This document shows positions 56,596 through 62,343 of a DNA stretch of 64,000 bases, one piece after another (position 1 is the stretch's first letter; every line of letters starts with the position of its first letter). This DNA is from Allobosea lupini (lineage in GTDB: Bacteria > Pseudomonadota > Alphaproteobacteria > Rhizobiales > Beijerinckiaceae): positions 186,001-250,000 of the forward strand of contig NZ_FOAN01000004.1 in the NCBI RefSeq assembly GCF_900109525.1, read 5' to 3'. A model generated the notes under the pieces. It saw only the letters and a list, made by a program, of their open reading frames with translations, did no database searches and was not told the origin of the DNA. A program made the position numbers and the translations under genes.

Positions 56596-56620
56596 ACGAG
56601 GCCGAAAGCAAAAGGTTCCA
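56596..56620 (-). promoter_or_regulatory. sigma-EcfG promoter of nepR-ecfG
   Basis: GGAAC (56620-56616), 16 nt, CGTT (56599-56596) on the minus strand, exact match. It makes the locus autoregulated. The rest of the 331-bp gap between nepR and phyR (56479-56809) shows no further gene, and no GGAAC-type site faces phyR. Confidence 0.9.
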
Positions 56621-56809
56621 TTCCGGACGAAAAATAATTTTCTTGTCATAACAGTAACTTGAGTGCTTCTCTCCTGCAACTTTGATGGAGGTGGGATCTG
56701 TCTGGTCGGATGTCCGATCGGTGGTTCCGCCTCTCAATTCTGGATCGTAACCGACCCGATCAGCTGCCATCGAAAGCAGATCGGGCCGGACTTCGTGGGG
56801 GATAGCAAG

Positions 56810-57604
56810 ATGTCGATCGCCACTGAAATCGCGCCGCATTTGCCGTATCTGCGCCGCTTCGCCCGGGCGCTGAGCGGAACGCAGGCCAGCGGCGATGCCT
56901 ATGTCGTTGCGACGCTGGAAGCGCTCATCGCCGACCCCGGCACCTTTCCGCGCGATCTCGGCGCGAGGGTCGGCCTCTACCGGCTGTTCCTGCAGATGTG
57001 GTCGTCCGTAGGACTCAACACCCAGGCATCGGCGCCGGAGACGGAGCGTTCCGCCGCCGAGCGAAATCTCGACGCGCTGACGCCGCGCTCGCGCCAGGCC
57101 TTCCTGCTGCGGACGGTCGAAGGGTTCTCCATCGAGGAGGTCGCGCAGGTCATGAACATCGCTCCGAGCAACGCCGCAGCCCTCGTTCAGACCGCCGGCC
57201 AAGAGATCGCCGAGCAGGTCGCTACCGACGTGCTGATCATCGAGGACGAGCCGATCATCGCCCTCGACATCGAGACCATGGTCGAGGAGCTCGGCCACAA
57301 CGTCACCGGCGTCGCCCGGACACATCGCGAGGCCATCGCGCTCGTCGCCAAGAAGCGGCCGGGCCTGGTGCTGGCCGACATCCAGCTGGCCGACGGCAGC
57401 TCCGGCCTAGAGGCGGTCAACGAAATCCTCGCCGCGATCGAGGTGCCGGTGATCTTCATCACCGCCTATCCGGAGCGTTTGCTCACCGGCGACCGCCCGG
57501 AGCCGGCCTTCCTGATCACCAAGCCGTTCCAGCCGGAAGCGGTGAAGGCCGCGATCAGCCAGGCGCTTTTCTTCGATCGCCGCGCCGGCCGCAAGGCGGC
57601 CTGA
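56810..57604 (+). CDS. phyR: PhyR-type anti-anti-sigma response regulator
   Basis: 264 residues. The N-terminal sigma-like domain (about 1-135: ALSGTQASGDAYVVATLEAL, LTPRSRQAFLLRTVEGFSIEEVAQ) mimics EcfG to bind NepR. The C-terminal receiver domain has the acidic pocket IIEDEP, phosphoacceptor Asp190 (LVLADIQL) and Lys in LITKPF. Start at 56810 is the first ATG in frame with the domain. It is divergent from nepR-ecfG. The cognate kinase is not certain; two sensor genes lie nearby (53863, 59974). Confidence 0.96.
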   Translation: MSIATEIAPHLPYLRRFARALSGTQASGDAYVVATLEALIADPGTFPRDLGARVGLYRLFLQMWSSVGLNTQASAPETERSAAERNLDALTPRSRQAFLLRTVEGFSIEEVAQVMNIAPSNAAALVQTAGQEIAEQVATDVLIIEDEPIIALDIETMVEELGHNVTGVARTHREAIALVAKKRPGLVLADIQLADGSSGLEAVNEILAAIEVPVIFITAYPERLLTGDRPEPAFLITKPFQPEAVKAAISQALFFDRRAGRKAA

Positions 57605-57624
57605 CCCACCGATCGAGGTGACCG

Positions 57625-57650
57625 GGAACAAATCGGCCATCCCTCGCGTT
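57625..57650 (+). promoter_or_regulatory. sigma-EcfG promoter of the 23-residue peptide/extensin operon
   Basis: GGAAC (57625-57629), 17 nt, CGTT (57647-57650) on the plus strand, exact match. It lies 34 nt before the small peptide start. Confidence 0.82.
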
Positions 57651-57683
57651 GCCCCGGCCCGGGGGATGCGAGGGAGATCGGTC

Positions 57684-57755
57684 ATGTCCATGGCTCTGCT
57701 GGCGGCGCTGATTGTCGCGGCTTCGATCACGGTCCTGTTCACGACCGTCGGCTGA
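57684..57755 (+). CDS. 23-residue hydrophobic membrane peptide
   Basis: Reads MSMALLAALIVAASITVLFTTVG, one uninterrupted hydrophobic helix with no charged residue. GGGAG lies 9 nt before the ATG. It starts 34 nt after a perfect sigma-EcfG promoter, and the extensin-family gene begins 5 nt after its stop, so it heads a two-gene stress operon. Small single-pass stress peptides usually bind a larger membrane partner. Function unknown. Confidence 0.6.
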   Translation: MSMALLAALIVAASITVLFTTVG

Positions 57756-57759
57756 ACGC

Positions 57760-58545
57760 ATGTATCGGCGCAGGCCCATCTGGTGGGGTTGCTTGGCAGC
57801 CCTCGTCGCCTCCGCCGGATTGGTCGAGGCCGATCGGGCCTCGAGCCAGGAATCGAAGCCGACGAACGCTCCACGGCCCCCGTCGCGGCCCGCCTCCCTG
57901 CAGAAGCCCGCCTCGGCTCCGGCGATCATCCCGCTGGAGGACAAGCCGGTCTCCGCGACAGAAGGCAGTGGCTGCGTGCGGATGCTGGCAGGCATCCCCG
58001 GGAACAGGGTTCGTCCGATCGCGCCGGCCCCGAAACTGGAGGCGGAAGGCTGCCGCGTGGTCGATCCGGTCGTGGTCGATGCGCTTGCAGTCCGTACCGC
58101 CGCCGGGCCGGGGCAGGTCAGACTGGTGCCGCCACCGACGCTGAGCTGTGAGCTGGCGCGGGCCGTTTCGCTGTGGCTCGACAGCGGCCTTCAGCCTCTT
58201 GCGCGCGGGACGTTCGGTCGCGAGCTGACGGCGTTGCGCGTCGGCGGCGGGCACGAATGCCGCCGGCGCAATCGTCAGGCGTCAGGTGCGCTGAGCGAGC
58301 ACGCCACCGGGCAGGCGCTCGACATCTTCGCCTTCGAGCTGGGCGAGGAAAAACAGGGCGGAGCGGTCGTGGTGGTCGAGCGGCCGAAGGGCCTGGAGCA
58401 GTCGCGCTTCTTGGACGGCGTGCGCCAATCAGCCTGCGGCGCCTTCATGACGGTCCTTGGTCCGGGCGCGGACGCCGCCCACGCCAACCATCTCCATGTC
58501 GATATCCAGCAGCGCCGGGCGGCCTCAAGCCGCTTCTGTCAATGA
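57760..58545 (+). CDS. extensin-family secreted protein
   Basis: 261 residues. Signal/anchor near residues 8-24 (WWGCLAALVASAGLV), then a Pro/Ser/Lys-rich linker to about 60. The C-terminal domain carries the extensin-like family pattern: GCxxV, CRVVDP, SCELARAVSLWLD, GGHECRRRNRQA, LSEHATGQALDIFAFEL and HANHLHVDI, with paired cysteines and conserved His, resembling D,D-carboxypeptidase-like metal folds. Start at 57760 is chosen by spacing to the small peptide. Its role may be in peptidoglycan during stress. Confidence 0.82.
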   Translation: MYRRRPIWWGCLAALVASAGLVEADRASSQESKPTNAPRPPSRPASLQKPASAPAIIPLEDKPVSATEGSGCVRMLAGIPGNRVRPIAPAPKLEAEGCRVVDPVVVDALAVRTAAGPGQVRLVPPPTLSCELARAVSLWLDSGLQPLARGTFGRELTALRVGGGHECRRRNRQASGALSEHATGQALDIFAFELGEEKQGGAVVVVERPKGLEQSRFLDGVRQSACGAFMTVLGPGADAAHANHLHVDIQQRRAASSRFCQ

Positions 58546-58558
58546 TCCCGGCGAAATC

Positions 58559-58801
58559 CTATGACGCGATCGTGAAGACGGCGTCGGGCGTGTCTGACTG
58601 CGCCGTGGCCGGTGGCGGACGCCTTCCGCTCGACCAGCTCTCACGCCGGATAGCAAGCTCGGCCAGCGCCGAATCATGGTCAAAACCCTCGCGCAGAAGT
58701 TGTTCAAGGTCCCAGAATGGCGGAAGATCGCGCGCCAGCTTGGGAGTAGGAAACATCTGCGCCGGGCTGGTCTGTCCTTGCTTTGGCATTCGCGCGTCCA
58801 T
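58559..58801 (-). CDS. 80-residue protein of unknown function
   Basis: MDARMPKQGQTSPAQMFPTP onward, with LARDLPPFWDLEQLLREGFD, SALAELAIRRESW and a polar tail. No signal peptide, membrane segment or cysteine. A perfect sigma-EcfG promoter ends 16 nt before the start, leaving a very short leader, so a later ATG (58789) is possible. It converges with the extensin-family gene. It is not recognised as any known family. Confidence 0.6.
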   Translation of the reverse strand: MDARMPKQGQTSPAQMFPTPKLARDLPPFWDLEQLLREGFDHDSALAELAIRRESWSSGRRPPPATAQSDTPDAVFTIAS

Positions 58802-58816
58802 TGGTCAGTTCCCGTC

Positions 58817-58841
58817 AACGCAAGCACCGGATTGAGGTTCC
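58817..58841 (-). promoter_or_regulatory. sigma-EcfG promoter of the 80-residue protein gene
   Basis: GGAAC (58841-58837), 16 nt, CGTT (58820-58817) on the minus strand, exact match. Confidence 0.8.
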
Positions 58842-58966
58842 GGATTATTTGGGAACTATGGAGTGATTGCGGCGCTTTGGTGCGGTTTCGAGGCGCAGCG
58901 GACGATTCGGCGAAACCGGCCTCGTGTCGGTGCGGTGCATTCGGAGTAGGGCGCAGGAGAAGGTGA

Positions 58967-59428
58967 ATGAGACGTCTTATCGCAATGCTCGCTTTGGCGG
59001 CCGGTGCCAGCCTGTCCGCAGCTCCGACCCTAGCGCAGAGCACCGCGCCGGCGGGGCGCCTGACCTGCACGATCGGCGCCGGCCTCGCCCAGGCCGTCGC
59101 GACGCAGAAGCCGCTCGAATGCCGCTTTCGCCCGCGACGCGGGCCGCTTCAGACCTATACCGGAGTGATCCGTGGTTTTTCGCTCGACGCCAAGACGGTC
59201 GGGCGCAGCCTGCTCGCATGGCGGGTCTACGGGCCCTATGCGCGCGCACCTCTCGGCGTCCTCAGCGGTCCCTATGCCCGCAAGGAGGGTGATGTAAGGT
59301 TGTTCGGCAGCCATGACGGCGATGTCCGTCTGGTGCCGCGGTCCCTGCCCATCCAGCGAGGCGCCAATGTCGCCCTCGGCGTCACCGCCTTCGAGCTCAG
59401 TCTCGTCCGCTCGCCGCGCAAGCGCTGA
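58967..59428 (+). CDS. DUF992-family secreted protein
   Basis: 153 residues. Signal peptide MRRLIAMLALAAGASLSAAP with cleavage after TLAQ. The mature part matches the DUF992 pattern: LTCTIGAGLAQAV, then TQKPLECRFRPRRG, YTGVIRGFSLDAKTVG and LLAWRVYGP, with two cysteines likely disulfide-bonded. GGAGAAGG lies just before the ATG. No function is known for the family. No sigma-EcfG match faces it. Confidence 0.72.
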   Translation: MRRLIAMLALAAGASLSAAPTLAQSTAPAGRLTCTIGAGLAQAVATQKPLECRFRPRRGPLQTYTGVIRGFSLDAKTVGRSLLAWRVYGPYARAPLGVLSGPYARKEGDVRLFGSHDGDVRLVPRSLPIQRGANVALGVTAFELSLVRSPRKR

Positions 59429-59513
59429 TCGGAGGTACTTACGCTTTCCTAACCATATACGGGCAATTTAAGTTGAATTTGAAGGGTTCGGGGCGGACAA
59501 TCCGGCTCAGAAC

Positions 59514-59539
59514 GGAACAAGGCCGACCGAGCGGGCGTT
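59514..59539 (+). promoter_or_regulatory. sigma-EcfG promoter of the response regulator gene
   Basis: GGAAC (59514-59518), 17 nt, CGTT (59536-59539) on the plus strand, exact match, 40-66 nt before the two possible starts of the downstream gene. Confidence 0.82.
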
Positions 59540-59578
59540 CATCAAGCTCACAAGCAGGAAACAGCTTGGGGTTGAGTC

Positions 59579-59965
59579 GTGAAGTTGGAAGGTGATCTGG
59601 GTCTCATGGCCGGTATTCGGGTCCTCATCGTCGAGGACGACCCCTTCATTGCGATGGATATCGAGAGCGCCGTAAGCGAAGAGCTCGGCGGCGACGCCGA
59701 GCTGATCGTGGTCGACTCGGTGTCGCAGGCGCGGCGTGCCGCCGACCAGCCGATAGACTGCGCCTTGCTCGACATCGACGTCGTCGGCGGAAAGACCTTC
59801 GCGATCGCCGCCAGCCTGCGCGCCAAGGGCACTCCGCTGGTGTTCGTCTCCGGCTCCGCCCCCAGCGAGGTTCCGCCCGAATTGCGCGACATACGCTTCG
59901 TGCGCAAGCCCTTCTCGGCCGACGAGCTCGGCCGCTTCGTCTCCAAGGCCGTGAACAAGGGCTGA
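59579..59965 (+). CDS. single-domain response regulator
   Basis: 128 residues if the GTG at 59579 is used, or 119 if the ATG at 59606 is used; the family core MAGIRVLIVEDDPFIAMDIE begins at the second. Phosphoacceptor Asp lies in CALLDIDVVGG, and the Lys in FVRKPFSA. There is no output domain, so it probably relays or sinks phosphate, like SdrG-type regulators in general stress pathways. It is convergent with the CHASE3 kinase, its most likely partner. The sigma-EcfG promoter makes it a feedback element. Confidence 0.85.
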   Translation: MKLEGDLGLMAGIRVLIVEDDPFIAMDIESAVSEELGGDAELIVVDSVSQARRAADQPIDCALLDIDVVGGKTFAIAASLRAKGTPLVFVSGSAPSEVPPELRDIRFVRKPFSADELGRFVSKAVNKG

Positions 59966-59973
59966 GAAAGGGC

Positions 59974-61362
59974 TTATGCTGCCGCGTCCTCCTCGGTCCG
60001 CTGCTCCCGTTTCGGGAAGGTGACGGCGACACGGGTACCCGGCCGCGCCACACCGGGCGACAGCGGTGCAATCTCCATATCACCCCGCATGCTGCGCAGC
60101 AGGGCGTTGATCACCGACTTGCCCAGCCCGGCGCTCTGCTGGTCTTCCGGCATGCCGACGCCGTCATCCTCGACGCAGAGGACGAGGTTCTCTTCGGGCG
60201 TGCGCGCGAGCCGGATCGTGATCCTGCCGGCGGTACCGTCCGGAAAGGCGTGCTTGATCGCGTTGGTCACCAGCTCGTTGATGACGACGACGAAGGAAAC
60301 GGCGTCGCGTCCCGGCAGGCGGATCGCATCCATCGCCAGGGCGATCTCGATCGGACGCCCTTCGGCCGCCTTGCCGATTTCGGCCAGCAGATCCTCCAGA
60401 TAAGGCCGGGCCTCGATCTCGTCGGCCTCGATGTCGAGCCGCAGGCGTCGCTGGCCGGCCGCGATCGCCTGGATGCGCGATTGCGCCTGGGCCAAGGCCT
60501 GCTTGACGGCGGGCTCGCGCGTCTGCCGACCCTGGACGTTGAGCAGGGCGGAAACCATCGCCAGATTGTTGCCGACGCGATGGTTGACGTCGCGCAGCAG
60601 CGCCTCGATCCGCAATCGCTCATTCTCGAGCTGGAGCGTGCGCTCGGCCACCTTCCGCTCCAACTCGGCATTGGAGCTGGACAGGGAGACCGTCCGGCGA
60701 TGCCGCACCCGCAATTGCAGCCAGGCGGCGAGGCACAAGCCGGCGAGCGCGATCAGGATGCCGGCACTGGCCAGGACACGGCGACGGGCTTCGTGGCGGC
60801 TGCTGGCGGTAAGGCGGTGATTCTCCTCCAGCTGGATTTCGCCGACGATGTCGCGCAGCTCCTGGGTGAGGCGATTGCCGGTCCCGCGACTCACCATGGC
60901 GGCGGCCTCGCCGCGCTTGCCGGCCCGCATCAGCGCCACGGTGTCGGTCATCTCGACGAGCTTGCGGGTGGTCGCGGCACGGGCACGCTGTATGCGTTCG
61001 GTCTGCGTCGGGCTGTACGCGACGAGGCGTTCGATCTCGGCCAGGCTGGGCAGCAGCTTGGCACGGCTGTCGTCGTAGGGCTCCAGATATTGCTCGTCGC
61101 CGGTGAGCAGAAAGCCGCGCTGCCCCGTCTCTGTATCGAGCACGTTGCTGAGGAACCGCTCGCTGCGCTCGCGGATATCGATCGAGCGCGAGACCAGCTT
61201 CGAGGCTTCGTCCGCCCGGATGTTGATCCAGCCCGCGATCAGGACGGCGGCAGCAACCACGAGGATCGCGATTGCAGCCGAGGATGCGGTGTAGCGGCGC
61301 GTACCGAGCAAGGGCAGTCCCGGCGAGAGCCAGCGTGGACGGAGCTTCAGCTGGGCATTCAT
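59974..61362 (-). CDS. CHASE3 sensor histidine kinase (HisKA_2 family)
   Basis: 462 residues. Membrane segment near 28-47, periplasmic CHASE3 domain about 50-190 (DIRERSERFLSNVLDTETGQ, RGFLLTGDEQYLEPYD), second segment near 197-217, coiled linker AELERKVAERTLQLENERLR. The HisKA_2 helix reads LLRDVNHRVGNNLAMVSALL. The ATPase domain has NELVTNAIKHAFPDG (N-box) and VEDDGVGMP (glycine box), so catalysis should be intact. It is a candidate kinase for PhyR or for the adjacent regulator. It stands alone on the minus strand. Confidence 0.92.
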   Translation of the reverse strand: MNAQLKLRPRWLSPGLPLLGTRRYTASSAAIAILVVAAAVLIAGWINIRADEASKLVSRSIDIRERSERFLSNVLDTETGQRGFLLTGDEQYLEPYDDSRAKLLPSLAEIERLVAYSPTQTERIQRARAATTRKLVEMTDTVALMRAGKRGEAAAMVSRGTGNRLTQELRDIVGEIQLEENHRLTASSRHEARRRVLASAGILIALAGLCLAAWLQLRVRHRRTVSLSSSNAELERKVAERTLQLENERLRIEALLRDVNHRVGNNLAMVSALLNVQGRQTREPAVKQALAQAQSRIQAIAAGQRRLRLDIEADEIEARPYLEDLLAEIGKAAEGRPIEIALAMDAIRLPGRDAVSFVVVINELVTNAIKHAFPDGTAGRITIRLARTPEENLVLCVEDDGVGMPEDQQSAGLGKSVINALLRSMRGDMEIAPLSPGVARPGTRVAVTFPKREQRTEEDAAA

Positions 61363-61462
61363 TGCCGTCTTGAATAGACGCTGACACTTGATCGCCCAAG
61401 GTAAAAAGACACATCGCCACAGACCGGCGGCGGAAAGGCCGCCGATTCAGAGCTAATCTGCT

Positions 61463-61882
61463 CTAGCTTTCAGCGTCGTCGTCGCCCCGCGCAAACTGCC
61501 GCCCGAGGATGAGCCCCAGCAGCACGACGCCGCCGACCAGTCCGGTGCGCCAGCCGAATTTGCGATTGCCGACCAGCGTGGCCGCGATCGGGGCGGCAGC
61601 GACCGCGGCGGCGAGGCGCCGATCCGGCCGCGGCCGGCTCTTCACATAAAGGGCGATGCCGATCATGAGCAGGGCGGCGACCAGCAACCCGCCGGCGATC
61701 GACAGGCTGGCGGTGACCGCCCCGTAATGCAGCGTCAGCACCGTGTGCAGCGCATTGAGCGCGTAGCCGACTGCGCCGGCCGCCAGCACCCCTGCCAGCA
61801 GGTAGAGCACGACGACCGTGACGTTGCGGCGCACGACGCCGCCGACCTCGCGCGTGACCAGACCGGTCAGCCCCCCCAGCAT
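61463..61882 (-). CDS. phage-holin-like (holin superfamily III-type) membrane protein
   Basis: 139 residues with hydrophobic segments near 22-42, 57-79 and 112-126, and basic intervening loops. It resembles the small membrane proteins encoded after DUF883 genes in bacteria (phage_holin_3_6-like), but no phage genes are nearby. It follows the DUF883 gene by 3 nt and so shares its sigma-EcfG promoter. Function unknown. Confidence 0.7.
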   Translation of the reverse strand: MLGGLTGLVTREVGGVVRRNVTVVVLYLLAGVLAAGAVGYALNALHTVLTLHYGAVTASLSIAGGLLVAALLMIGIALYVKSRPRPDRRLAAAVAAAPIAATLVGNRKFGWRTGLVGGVVLLGLILGRQFARGDDDAES

Positions 61883-61885
61883 GGC

Positions 61886-62248
61886 TCAGCGCGCCGAGAG
61901 GAAGCCGACGAACAGCCCGACCGCGGCCGCAAGGCCAAGCGCCCGCAGGGGCCGCTCGCGGATTTCGCGGATGATCAGCTCTTCCAGGTCGCCGGCCTGT
62001 TCGCGCGCAACCGCTGCCATGCGGTCGGTGTCGACGCCGACCGATCTCAGCTTTTCGCTCACAGTCGCGGCGAGGTCTTCGGCGCCGCGCGTCAGGCTGG
62101 CCTCGATCTCGTCCGCCTCGTCCTTGACGCGACGGCCGGCGCGGCGGGCGCGCTCGGCCGTATCGGCGGCAGCATCGGCCACCTCGTCCTTGGCACGCTT
62201 GACCGAGGCCGCGGCCTGTCGCTTTGCGGTAGAACTGGTTGCGGCCAT
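61886..62248 (-). CDS. DUF883 (ElaB/YqjD-like) membrane-anchored protein
   Basis: 120 residues. A long charged helical region (KRAKDEVADAAADTAERARR, AGRRVKDEADEIEASLTR) leads to IREIRERPLRALGLAAAVGLFVGFLSAR, the conserved ERPxxxxxxAxxxGxxxG C-terminal anchor of this family. YqjD/ElaB members bind ribosomes and are stress-induced. The start at 62248 has AGGAGG 7 nt upstream. A perfect sigma-EcfG promoter lies 60 nt before it. Confidence 0.85.
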   Translation of the reverse strand: MAATSSTAKRQAAASVKRAKDEVADAAADTAERARRAGRRVKDEADEIEASLTRGAEDLAATVSEKLRSVGVDTDRMAAVAREQAGDLEELIIREIRERPLRALGLAAAVGLFVGFLSAR

Positions 62249-62307
62249 CAAATGCCTCCTGGTGCCTGCAATGAACGATGCCATGCGGAACGCACGGCGC
62301 AAAGCTC

Positions 62308-62332
62308 AACGCGTCAGCAATAGGACGGTTCC
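62308..62332 (-). promoter_or_regulatory. sigma-EcfG promoter of the DUF883/holin-like operon
   Basis: GGAAC (62332-62328), 16 nt, CGTT (62311-62308) on the minus strand, exact match, just beyond the polA stop codon. Confidence 0.85.
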
Positions 62333-62343
62333 CGGCCGTAAGG

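Noticed and set aside
58852..58876. GGAAC-N16-CGCT site before the DUF992 gene
   Set aside because: The -10 lacks the TT step that is most conserved in EcfG promoters.
61425..61444. CGGCGGC/GCCGCCG stem between the CHASE3 kinase and holin-like genes
   Set aside because: No T-run on either strand and such GC stems are frequent in this composition.
61463..61882. Holin as sign of a prophage
   Set aside because: No integrase, lysin, capsid or attachment site nearby; these holin-like proteins are common chromosomal partners of DUF883 genes.
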